Both the position numbers and the translations under genes were made by a program. The notes beneath the pieces are model-generated. The model was given only the letters and a program-made list of their open reading frames with translations. It was not told where the DNA came from and searched no databases. A DNA stretch of 64,000 nt, from NCBI RefSeq assembly GCF_901933205.1, contig NC_044573.1, forward strand, positions 33,576,993 to 33,640,992. Direction: 5' to 3'. Below, one piece after another: positions 48,635 through 60,900 of this stretch (the stretch's first letter is position 1; every line of letters starts with the position of its first letter). Source of the DNA: Camarhynchus parvulus (Eukaryota; Chordata; Aves; Passeriformes; Thraupidae).

Positions 48635-51473
48635 AGCCATCACAGGACATAGTACCCCAAATGAACAAAACTAGAATTCTGGAAAGGTATTAAACAGTCT
48701 AAACAGTATGCATTCAAACAGTGATGTAAATGACTTGTGGCTCTCCAATGTCTTTAACAGGTATTTAAAAAATCTGCTTCCTGTGAATGACAGTGAACTA
48801 GGGAACTAATTTGCTCTGTGATTTATACTGTGGCTTTGATCACAAAACCTATGATATATCTTATTACAATAATATATATTTGTAATGAAATTATTTACAT
48901 CCTCAAATGTGTGCCTCAAATTTGGACCTATTTTCTTCATGTGTCTAACACAATTTGAAACATATCAGTTAATTTGGGTTGTCATTTAGCTGCCAGGTTT
49001 ACTGGAATAGATTTTTAAATCCATGTAGGACACATTGTAATTGAGAATGAGGTTCCAGGTATCTAGTGGTCACTTCATGGTGCTCCAAATAAACACAACA
49101 ATTTAGGGAGTATAAAATTAGTCTCATCTGCTAAATGCATCCTGCTGTGAAATTGCAGCCAGTTAGAAAAGGAAAGATGCCCTTAGCATAGAAAAATGGT
49201 TTGAGAGAATATGAAAGTTATAATGGAAAATGTAATAGATGCCAGAAATAATTACACAGGTGACTTCCAGAGAGTATGACTGCTATTCCTTGTATTCCTT
49301 TGGAGAACCCAAAGCCTGTTATTAATTAGGCTGCAAAAATAGGAATATTCTGTAGTTCTTTAACCATAAAATAGTCTGCTTTTCTTTTATATACATTGTT
49401 CTTTCAAAGGGTACTTGTTCTTGACATCTTTTTCTGCAGAAACAAAGGTTCATTTAATATTCAATTTGTAGGATTGTTCTATTCTCTGTCTTAATCTCTT
49501 GAGATACTGCTTTGAAACAACTTAGCCAATGCAAAGCTAACATGCAGTGGTGTTTTTAAATATGTATACAGAGCAAATAATTTGTGCAGGAGAAATGGCA
49601 CTGCTGTGAATATTGACTGTAAAAACCACTTATATTGCAAACCATGCATGTGTATGAAAAATGTAAGGAAGGTGAAGACATTGCAAAAACATCAGGGTGT
49701 TTCTGCCTATAAGTGTTTGCTGCCTTTGAGGTAGTGGATTTGGTTTCGAACCAGGAATCATGTCATGCTGGCTTCTGGGTCGTTTGGTTTACTAAGCAGA
49801 TTCAGACACTTTTCTTCTATTTTACTCTTTAACTCTCAGTCGTCATTATTTGATATAACCCCACATTATTTGATATAATTGCCCATAAAAGGGGAGAAAA
49901 ATTCCTTCCAATTAAAAATAATGAAAAAATAGAGAGTAGGCAGGTCTTAGATCTCTTGCCTCACTATAGAATGGCCCTTGAACAGCCAGTACCACTTAAT
50001 TTGTTGGCATCAGTCTGAAGAGTCTGAAGGCTGCTGTTAATGCTACCAGGAAGAGCCAAGATGGCAGGTAGCTATAGCAGTGCACCCAACCTTCCTCTTG
50101 TTGTCCCTTGCTTGTGCTGGTTGTGTTCATGAAGGGCTGAGACAGACTCTGCTGAGGTCACTGGAGAGCAGTATGGAAACACACCGAGGTATAAAGCAGG
50201 TATCCAAAGTGTGATGACACTGCTCCAGGTATTTGTCTAGTCTTGTTTAGAGCTGGTTTGGGTGCAAGGTGTAAACATTAGCTCTGAACTACCACAGATG
50301 ATTAGCTTACACTGGAGACCTCCTCCAGGTATCAACTAAACTAATTGTAGAGCAAATTTTAAACCTGAAGGAGATTGCAACATATGATGCATTTAACAGC
50401 GAATGGAAAAAAACAAGCAGTACAAAAACAAGCTTTGTGCCACAAAGATCTGTTTTTTGACACAGATTTCACTAGTGCAATGAATAAAGTCAGAAATAAG
50501 CATCAAAAATCTTCAGGGAATTGAAAACATGGGGTTGGGTAGCAATCTTGCAAAGCCAGGTACAACATTTAGTTGACTGAGCTATGCTGTAAAATAAATA
50601 TAGAATAAAATAAGCTCAGCAATTGGAAGAAAAGACAGTACTTGTAATTCTAGAAAAATAAGATGAGGAGGAAAAATAAGGCAACAGGCAATTGTAACAG
50701 GTAAATGATGTGTTAGTATCAATAAATGTCTCAGAGTAATATTGCAGAAATTGTCTAAGGGGTTTGGTTAATGTTTTGAATACAAATCTATCAAAACTAA
50801 TCTTTTTTTTACTTAGTTGGGAAGGTTTTTTTTTTTCCTGAGTATCTTCCCACTGCTAACACTGTTAAAACTTATCTCAGCAATAATTCTGCAAGAGAAA
50901 TCTTGTGCTAGCCATAATAGAGCAGTGTGATAAAAATCATGATGAATAGCAGACTTGACTCAACTGTGCCCCTTAGTTAATGAATAACATCCATTTTTTA
51001 TTAAATTATTCAGCCAAAATATTAAAGATGGAGCAATCAGGCAGGTCAGAAACCTTGAAGTGCTACTATATTTTATGAGTTTCTTATCAATTAAATAAGT
51101 TTGTTCTGCTATATGTCAATGTTGATTTGCTCTTCTTTTTTTTTGTGGCTGAAGTCTGGATTCCACATTCCTCATAAGCTTTGTCTCATGCATTATACAG
51201 TATAAATATGAGTCAAGAATGACTGGATTCCCTTCTGTAGATTTCCTCCTCTGCTGCTTCATGCATCAGTATTTCAGCTTTCTTCATTATACAATTAAGC
51301 ACCTGATGTGGAGACATGGCAGGTTTGAATGAAGTAGGTGTGTATGACAGAGAGGCTTGGGGTACACCTCACTCTTCAGATTACTTAGATGTCACTAAAC
51401 TTGTGGGGATGGGATCTCATGGCTTCCCTCCGAGATTCTTGGGCTCCCCCAGCCAGATATGGCAAGGGTTCAA

Positions 51474-51498
51474 GATCCAGCCCCCCCGCGGCTGGATC
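51474..51498. repeat. GC-rich hairpin, 9-bp stem
   Basis: GATCCAGCC at 51474-51482 pairs perfectly with GGCTGGATC at 51490-51498 across a C-rich 7-nt loop. It stands out against AT-rich neighbours. No T run follows directly, so it is not terminator-like. Confidence 0.7.
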
Positions 51499-52414
51499 AT
51501 AATAAGTTGAAATTAGAAGGTCTTGTTTCTAGTCAGTCTTCCCACAGTGTCCCCTCAGAGTGGCTTATCCCTGGTCAAAGAGAGATCAATCCTGCAAATC
51601 CATAATGATTTGCTTAAGCCTGCTTGCATGAATAGTGGTAGGAATGCTTTTCAGGGTTGGGTTGTTTAATTTAGAACCCAATGATGAGATCATGGCTTAT
51701 GTTTTTCAGCAGTGAGTACAATCATTAATCAGGATTCAAGGTTTTCAGCTCACTGGGAAGACCCTGTTGTGGACTGATTGCTCTTTGGGAGCAAACATCT
51801 TCCACAGCCTTCAGACCAGCTCACAGTTGTGCCAGTGATTAGAAAGGATAAAGATCCGTAAAAGGCAGTTATAGTCATGTCAAAGAGATACATAGGCTCT
51901 ATCTAATATCCATGTAAAGTTAAAAGTATCTTACACCAACAAATGCTTTCTAAGTCAGTGATTTGGTGGCTTGTTTACTATTATTATTATTTACTACTCC
52001 TGTGGATAGATGCAGATTTTTTTAGAATTATTTCAATTATTTATGCTTCAGCAGTGGTAAGCAACTTAAAATAGATACATTTTGATGAATAATGTTCAGA
52101 TAAATATTTCAAAGGGTACAGATTAGAGGAAAAGGGAAGCACCATGTCTAATTTATCTATTATGACAAACCAGAAAGTGTTCTAAAATATTTTTGCTTTC
52201 CAGGAAAAAATGTTCCACACTTAGTTATTGATTTTTTGATAATTATTTCAAGCAGAACTGTGTGCAATTCTGCTGCAGAGACAAGGATACTGTGTCACTG
52301 CTCCAAACCACTGCGAAACTTTTCTTTTTTTATCTGAGAATGAAAGACCACTTAATCAAATTATTAGTTGAAATTTGTCAGCCTGATAGATATTGTCACA
52401 CTTAAACCAGATTC

Positions 52415-52440
52415 TTTTTTTTTTTTTTCGGGGTGGGGGG
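52415..52440. repeat. T14 run joined to a G-rich tract
   Basis: T14 (52415-52428) is followed by CGGGGTGGGGGG to 52440. It has a mirror-like pyrimidine/purine switch but too few G runs for a full four-run quadruplex. Confidence 0.7.
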
Positions 52441-53645
52441 AAGGAGGAAATGTTGGTTTGCTGAAAATTCCTCAAATTGTCCAGGTTGTTGAGGCATTTT
52501 GCTAGTGTAAAAGCTGTATCACAGTCATTGTGCAATGTCTGTTTGTCACCCTGTGAAAAGAAGTTTAACTGCAGCATTACTGATATAAAGAGAAGGAAGG
52601 GACTTAGGGGTGCTATGTAGGGACACAAAGTCCAATAAAACTTTTGGGGGGAGCAATAGGATTTCTGTGGGGACTGCTTCTGCCCAGCACAGTAACTGCC
52701 ATATGCTGCTCACCTTTGTGTATACAGTCTTACTCTCAGGTCCTTAAAGACATGACTTGTTAGCATTTTGGGATTGAGATAATCTTTCAGCCAGACTTTG
52801 AACTATACTGGGGTAGTAATGTGCTTCACAGCCATACTTGCTTTCCAAATGAAGAATGGGGAGAAAAGTAAGTCTGTAATCTTGAGAGAAGCATGGACTA
52901 ATTTGAATATATAGCCTGAAATTCACAGGTAGAAAGTGAGTTTACCACTCCTCACCGGCCTGCCCAAAGCAGTGCAGCCCAGGTTCAGATGGGTCCAATA
53001 GTGAACACGTTGCTGTGAGAAATTTCAGGAAAAATACCAGGAAACTTTGGTGACGAAATTGTGTCACTCTTGAAAGGTGAAGGAGGCTGGTATGGGACTG
53101 ACACTGTTCAGTATTGTTCAAGAAAGTGACAGCTTGTTCCAAATAACGTGCAATCATAGTTTTAGTCACCTGCAAAATAGCAGTAAGCATTTTATCTATG
53201 GCTTAAAAATGAATATAACTGGTACTTGAAGTGGATTAAAAATTACATAGAGATAGAAGCCATAAACTACCAACTGAGAGCTTTTAAAGATTATTTGAGG
53301 AAGAAAACAGCAAAGGTAATGAGATTTGTATGGTTTATTGCATTTCTTATTGTCAGATTGCAATTCACAGTTTTTCTGGAGCTGAAGTCTGCACACTGTT
53401 TTGTCTGTATTGTGTGTGGGCTATACAGAACCTGGTGGTAAAAAAGTAAATAATCTATTCTATAGGCTAATATTTGCTTTTTCCTTCATATGCCTTTATT
53501 AAATGACTTTTTTTTAAAAAAAAGATAAGAACAAGAAAACTGGTGGATATCTTACTTTTACTCTGGAGAGAGTAATGTTATTTTCATTAGTGACAACGTG
53601 ACAGTTTGCTCCTATGAAAATGCTTTTCATCTATGCATCCTGTTC

Positions 53646-53762
53646 TCTTTATAGTGCAAGTATTATTCTAATCCCTGTGTTATGGCTGGTGAAACTGAGT
53701 CATTGTGTAGTTATGTCTTTATCCAAGGCTGTGTAGCATGTAAGTGAAAGATCTTGCAATAA
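53646..53762 (+). mobile_element. MIR-like SINE core
   Basis: Blocks occur in the order of the MIR consensus: 'agtattattctaatccc', 'tgttatgg.tggtgaaactgag', 'gtagttatgtctttatccaagg', then 'gtgtagcatgtaagtgaaagatct'. These match the second half of the tRNA-derived MIR family, including the core. The copy is heavily diverged, as expected because the family was active before birds and mammals split. MIR copies are uncommon in birds compared with mammals. Confidence 0.6.
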
Positions 53763-56644
53763 AGGTACTGAAATGAGCTCTTTAAATTTAGTTAAAGACA
53801 GTAGTATCAGCAGCAACAAAACATCTTGGAAGTTGGGGATGAGATGAAATCTCAGTTGGAAATCCCTGTGTTAACACATCAGATCAGGCTGAGACATTGT
53901 CAGAAGCAGGGTGTGTTAGGGAGTAAGATGAAGTATAGTGTTGATTCACTGGTGAAATCAAACCCTTCAAAACAGCCTTGCCACTTTCTAAGTAACCCAG
54001 GAACATTTTAGCTACCATCTTCTTCAAATGATATCGTTTTCTTTGAAGGATCACATATTTAGAAGGTTTGTCTGTCCCAGTCAAGGTGCCTGGAAGCTAC
54101 AATATGTACAAGTCAGAGCACGGGCCACAGGTTGCACCCAAGACAGCTGAGAGAGATTCACCATCACCAACAAGAGGGGATGATTGTCCTCTGGAGGCAC
54201 CTCATTCTCTTCACTGACTGTGCAGTGAGAGTGACAGATTTTGCCACAGTTATCTAGCCTCTTGACAGTCAAAATTCAGGAGAGATGGTTACCTCAGAGA
54301 AATAATATTTCTGAGCCACTCTTCAAATTTAAAACTTTTTGACAATTATGTTTTGTTGTCAAACTGCTTCAGCTTATGAACTACAAGATATTAGTGGAAG
54401 TTCAGATCTCATCAAAGCTTTGAATGGATGAGGTCTGGAATACATGTTGGAAAGAAAAGAATGCAATGTAAGTCAAGATAGCTAGAGGTGATGTGGCAGA
54501 CTAAAGGGATGTTAGCATGCAGATAAAAACTTTTTCATCAATTAAAAGAAGATGACTTGCATTTAGTGTGCAAATATTTTCATTAAATAGTCCATTTGTT
54601 AAATATTTCTTGATGTTGTGTCATTCATATCTAGAAATTAGGTGCTTGAGAGGTCAAGAAGAAAGTTTGCTTCGGATGATTTCTAAGGCAGCTGCACAGG
54701 CAAGGAATGCTCTGGTGGCTGCCATCCTTTATAAACCAATGTATTCCCTGTTTTGTGAATAACAGCTGATTTTGAGATATTTTATTATCTTTCAGGTCAC
54801 TTTCAAAATTCAGATGTGCTGGGAGATGTTGGAGGTGAGAGAAATGCATCACGGAGTTAGGTTTAAGGCAAGAAGAGATAACCAAGTAGCGTAACAGGAT
54901 TCTGCCTAATACAGACCAGGGATTTCATGGAGTCAGTTGTGTGTTGAGCCCTAGCTGTAACTGCTCAGTGTCTTCCATCAACAGACTTTTGTTTGCCAAC
55001 AGCATGAAATGGAAAATATACCCATATCCTCAGGAGCTTGTTCTCTGAATGATTGAAACCTTATTAGTAATAAGATACACAGTAAACAGCATACAGGATT
55101 AAAACAGATTTCAAGTAATTGAATTTTTTTTAAAGACACTTAAAAATCGTAATTTTAGATAGCACTAGATACTTTTACTTGAAGTAACCACTGAAACTTC
55201 TAAGTAAGAACTAGGGGAAATTTTTCTTTTCTGTGTTTAACTTTGCTAGCCTTTAGTTTATCTTGGACTTTTTGGTTGCTTCTCTATAGTGAATTCTTTG
55301 TTTTTGAGGTGGATGTTTTGAAACCAGACAAGGGAAAGCATTATTTAAATTTGGAAAATGTTATTACATAACTACAAAAAATTGGCAGAGAGATTCAGAG
55401 AAAATATTCCATCTGCCACTAGTTTTAATTAAATCAAAAGCCCAGAACGGAAACAATCAAACATGCACAAATCCAAAATTCACTCAAATTACTTGTATAA
55501 TCAGAGTTATTTTTATTGTAAAATAAAATGACCTGCAAAGAACTTTTCCCCTTTTATCTTCTATGTGTTGTATTATTGTATAAAACAGAAGATTTAACAA
55601 GTAAATAACTTTCCCAAACCATGCTATTCTTGTTTATTTTTTGAATGTCTGCATATTATATTGTGTAGCCCTCAAGCCATTTCAGTTAGTATTGAAATCC
55701 TGGTTAGCCTTTTTACCACTGAATTTTCTTCTGTTTCCCTACAATATAATTTTTGGATGGTTGTTTAACTGATGAAGAGTTTTCATATTGGCACTATTTT
55801 TAGTGATACCAAATTAACAAAGAAAGTTCTTTGTAAGTGTATGACAAGAAGATTATTAAAGGCTCTCTCCAGATTGACCAGCAGTTTATTTTCTAAAACT
55901 GCTAAGATATCTACTGATGTTGGTTTGAATTAGAGATGGCAATAAATTAATGGGCATTATAAGTTGAGAGGGGGAAAAAAGTGTGTTATCTGGCATTAAA
56001 CAGATAGGAGATGAAAGCTGATGGGTAAGAACAGTTCCTAGAACAGTTCCCACACTTGGAAAATATTCAGGAAATTTTTTAACTATGTATGTCCCACACT
56101 CACTCAATGATCTACCATTTCTAGTGCTTTCTGTATGCAATTCATCACTGTTATTGTCAGCATGCTTTCTTTTATTCCCTTTTGCTTTTCTGCCTACTTG
56201 TACACATAAACAGAAACATATATATTATTTCTATTTCCTATAAATAATAGTAATTCAGATAAAAGAATCTATAGTTACTATTAGTGCATGAAAAATACAG
56301 TGTAAACTATGTTCAGTTTTCAGAATGTGCTTTTTTTTCCTCTTCATAATTTGAGAGGTAAAAACAAATTCCGTAGTACCTCTGCAAAACCTTAGTAAAG
56401 GATTACTCACCTTTTAAAGAAAACAGTCTACATGTGCATTTGAATTGTGCAGATGCATAGGCTGATAACCCTGAAGTTTTTGGTTTCTTGTCAGTCACAG
56501 AGTAGGTTATGCTGGAGATGCAAGCAATAGAGTCCTTGTTTCCCCACAGGTCACATCCTGTATCTGTGATGATGGAGGGATGTCTCAATGTGTCAGTTGC
56601 CTCAACCTATCGGGATATGTGATAGGATTTGCAAACATACTAGG
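53763..56644. other. AT-rich non-coding DNA
   Basis: No supported gene. A 64-codon + frame at 54568-54762 has a somewhat protein-like second half (RGQEESLLRMISKAAAQARN) but no clear splice sites. It is not called. Confidence 0.5.
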
Positions 56645-56784
56645 AGTCATAGAATAATTTGGGTTGGAAGGGGACCTTTAAAGGCCATGTAGTCTAACCA
56701 CCCTGCAATAAGCAGGAACATTTTTAATTAGATCAGGTCACTCAGACCTCTGTCCAACATCATTTTTATTGTCTCTAGGGATAA
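56645..56784 (-). mobile_element. CR1 LINE 3' end, minus strand
   Basis: On + it begins with the inverted octamer end (GTCATAGAAT), then 'ttgggttggaaggggaccttt', 'aaaggccatgtagtctaacc', 'ccctgcaataagcaggaac' and 'agatcaggtcactcagacc'. It breaks off after 'gtctctagggat'. That is the standard reverse-strand reading of a CR1 3' UTR. Only the last 140 bp is present, by 5' truncation. Confidence 0.92.
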
Positions 56785-57940
56785 CTTTGTCCCCCTGCTT
56801 AGGTCTTACCTGCATTACCACTTTACAGCATAGGATGTAGGGAATGTATGAAACATCGCTGCCAGAAACTAACACCACAGTGTTCAACCTTCAGAAACAT
56901 GATGGTGTAAAGCCTTTCCCATTTCTTGGGATACTGTTGGTTTGAGTCTAGTGCCGTGTTCAAACTGACATGGCTGCAGTAGACAATATGAAGCAGGGCT
57001 GCCTGCTGTGTCAATGTGTCCTGAGGTAGCCTCTTTACCTCAGAGGTAAACAAGATGTGCTATTGCTTCTGGGCTAGGTCTGGTTTTGCTTCCTTTCTTG
57101 GGAGACATTCTCATACTGTGGGTGAGAAATGCGTGTGCAGTTTCCCCTTGGTTTTCCTTTTCCTGAGAACGTTGCATGAGGTAAAACTGTGTGTGATAGT
57201 GCCAGGTGTGATGGCCTCTGTGTGGGCCCCACTGCTGGTAACAGCCTGCTCAGCTGCAGTGGACAACACCCACACCTCACCTTTGCTTCCAGACCTGTCT
57301 CTGCAGCCATGGGGAGTTACAGTCGTCTCAGGCCTCGAGTGCTGCTGGTCAGTGGCTGGATGAGGGCCATGTATTAAGGTGTGTGTTCATTCCTCTTCTG
57401 GTCAATATTAAGGGATGCACTATGCTGTTGAGAACCGTGCTGTTAGGTTTTCCTTTGCTATTGCTTTGGCTTGCCTGCCACAAAGAAGTGTTATCCACTG
57501 GTTTATTGAGCTTCACTTGACTGTCTCCTGCTTGACTTATTTCTTATCACGTCTCATAGCAATCATGTCTTTGAAGAATTTGTTGCAGTTTTGCCATGCC
57601 TCAGTAAACCCAATTCCCAATGGGACTTGCACCTAATATTTTCCACACTTGCGTAAAATCAGTTTTTTAGTCCATCGCAATCTACTGTCTATTGCATATA
57701 TTCAGGAAGGTGGCAATCTTGAAGTGTTTGTTGTCTTAAGAATAGCTGGAAAGAAAAGTGAACTGAGTAAAATGACTATAATTAAAACCCTAGCAATCTT
57801 AAAACAAGTGTAATTTTAAGAAAAAGGTGGTTTGAATAATTTTCTGCAGAGTATTTACATTAGCATACATCTAATGCAGGCGGGAAAAGTAAAGAGTATT
57901 CCCCAGCATTGTACCAGAAAGATAATTGTGAATTTTGGTG

Positions 57941-57960
57941 TTTTTTTTTTGTGTGTGTGT
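57941..57960. repeat. T10(GT)5 compound simple repeat
   Basis: Ten T followed by five GT units. A small compound microsatellite. Confidence 0.9.
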
Positions 57961-60900
57961 TCAGCTCTTTCCTTCATGCTTTTAGTATATCAAATTATTC
58001 TGTAATATTTGAAAAGCTGAAGCATGCTGTACCTGAATAAAGTGTAAGCTACTAGCAATATAAATGTACTTGATATATGAGGAAAGAAGAGAAATGCAAC
58101 TTTTCATAAGGTTAGTAAAATGAAAAGATGACCTTAGAGCAATTTATAATTTCATAAGGTACCAGTGAAGTTTCTAAGTTGTGACGAGTTGATTACTGTT
58201 AGTGTGTGAGAAAAGCCTCTTGAGGGTACTTGGAAAAAGGAATTACAAGAGTTTTCAGTCACAAAATTAAAAGCGGTTTCCCTAAAAAATGCTGAGATTT
58301 AATTTAAAATTTGAACCTTTGAGATATGTACTAATGACCCCTGGTGCCCATACATTGAGACAGGGCAATGAACAGGATTTTAAATTGCATGCCAAATGAT
58401 TATGGATGAAATCATAGTGAACAGAAGGCTCTTGTCAGTTATGGCTTGGGACTTATGTACAGTTCTGACACCCAGCTTAGGTCCTCATCTGCTGTCATGG
58501 ATGCACCTCTGCTGCTCTGGGGACATTGTGCTGAGTGCTGTGAGCCAAATGACTGCTTGATTTTATTTTCTCTGAGGAAAATGTATAGAATCTAGGCTAA
58601 CATGGAATATTTATACACATAATGATCTAAAGACACTAAGGTATAAGGAAAAGCTGAGAAATAGCACTGTTTTCCTAAGATTTCTATTAAAGGATTTAAT
58701 GATAAAAATGAGAAAACTAATCAGAAATCTCAAGTTAGTTTTAAAGACATGAAAAACTCAAGCCCCATATATTTTAGAAAAATACTTTTAACATAGAGCT
58801 TGTTTTTAATTGAGCTGATGTTCAACAAAGGTATTTAAATATTTTAAAAACCCTCTATTCATGTTATCTGAATCAGTGGCCCATGAGGAATTTAAATTAG
58901 TTAATTTCACAGATTTAAATAACAAAAAATTGACTCTGCATTTCTTTCAGAAATATGTAGCTTATTCATAATAATATGGAGATCTGTGGTGGGGTATCTC
59001 AACAATGATGAGAGCAATGAAGGGTATAATTCTCCAGATAATGAAAAAGCTCTTAATCTTTGATTAACTGAGGAGGTCCAAAACATCCACAATATTTTTT
59101 CAGGATGAAGAATAACTAGCTTCAGAAATGTTTTGCATACCTATTCAGGACTAACAGTGTAGGCTAAATATAAGCAGATCCCACTGGATCAGATTGGATC
59201 TTTCTCTCAGTTGGAGCATCTCATTTTAAACTGAGTGGCTGATTTTTTTATTTGATCCTTTAGAATAGGTCCTATACTCCTGAGAATGATACAGGATCAT
59301 TTGTAAAGTCATGGTTACAGTTTTTCTTCTCGATTAGGTCCTGTTTGCGATTATTTACATATATTTTAGGAAATTCTTAAAGGATATGAGGGGACCCTGT
59401 GGAATATAATATTCACATGACACTGAAAGAGATGCCATTAGATAACTTTGTACTGATTCAGTGTTAAAAGGCTTTGCTCATAGACTTGGGCATTTAAACG
59501 CTACCAGCGAGGTCAGACACATGAATTATAACACTGACTGTCTTGTACAGCAGCTAAATCTCAGTTTTAGCCACATGCAAAAAATTTTAGGTCCTGCTGA
59601 TTTCCTGTATTTCTTTCATTCACGCATGGTCTTATAGGGAGTACCTACATGGATTTGTGCGTGCCGTATCCACACGGTCTCATTTGATCCTATTTTGAGT
59701 ATCTCTGAATTTCCTGGTTTTAGGCTATGATTCTCTCTTGTGTCCCTGAATTTCATCAGCTGTGGGATAAGACTAGTGATGCTTACCTCTATGTGAAAAG
59801 CTTTGTATTCTTCTGTTGAAAAATGCCTTGTGAGAGCAGGGCATTATTATTTACAAATTTAATTCTGGGCAGCATTGAGTGATACCACCAGAATGCTAAA
59901 AAACCTCTAAATCTATTGTCCGTTCCAATACATTTCAGAAGCTAAAAAAAGCAAACAAAAGCAGCAAACTGCGAAGACAGGAAAACTACTGGCATAGCAT
60001 GGCAGGCTGGGATGGCAAATACAATTCTCTTTCTTGATAAAACAAGAGGGCATCTTGTGTCTGAGCAAGTTGATGTAAAGTAGGCCTAGGGGAGTCAAGT
60101 AGGGAAACAGCAGACACAGTGAGCAATAAGGCACTCTTTGGAGCAACAACAAAACAGATGGTTCAATGGCCCCCTGTCTACTCCAGAGAATATACAATTA
60201 CTTACAGGACAAAGCCCATCTGGTCCCATAATAATGTCAGAATTCATCATGGCTAAAACTGCAGTAGGCCTTTTGCCAACTATTTAAATTAACTTGCTCC
60301 TCTATAAGCCTATCTAAAAAAATTCAATCCTCTCCACCCTTTAACCTGCTGTAATAGGTTCACCTCTTGCCTTGTGATCAGAAAAATGGGAGAAACCTGT
60401 GCCACCTGTTAGCTTTGGGAAGGATGGCTTGTGCCTATTGGAAACTGCTGCAAATGAAGTGAGCCATCATAAAGTTTTAGAGGCCACCCCGTAAACTTGT
60501 TTCAAATTTTGGCACTGTGACTGATTGTCTGAGGCCAGAGAGATAGAGGAGATAGCCTGTAAAGCTGTGTAAAAGTGTAGCTCATCGTGAAAGGACGGTA
60601 TTTTCAAGACACTAAGCCAAGGACTTGTGCTGCACTCAAATGGAGCAGGTGATTGTGCTGTAAATAGGAGCTTGTAGAGGCAGAAAGAGAAAACAATATA
60701 GCCATACTAGGATAGATTGCAGATTTGGGAATTGTGGAACACCAGAGGCTTTATTTAATATTCAGGATCTGTGAAGTCATGGCTTTCTGCCGTTTGCAGT
60801 CACATCTGGACAACAAGGTGCACACAGGAGACTCTCAGCTCAGGGCAGGAGCCAGTTTGCTGTGTATGTTGAAGGCTGTGCAAGGCATGTGTTTGTGTTA

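Larger units (their letters stand above)
48635..53645. other. AT-rich non-coding DNA
   Basis: No gene was recognised. Points seen are a two-copy CATTATTTGATATA repeat near 49845-49880, a GC-rich hairpin at 51474-51498, and a T14 run followed by a G-rich tract at 52415-52440. Confidence 0.5.

Noticed and set aside
54568..54762. 64-codon + frame with protein-like second half
   Set aside because: Short, without a good acceptor or donor, and it resembles no family I know. Recorded only as a weak candidate.
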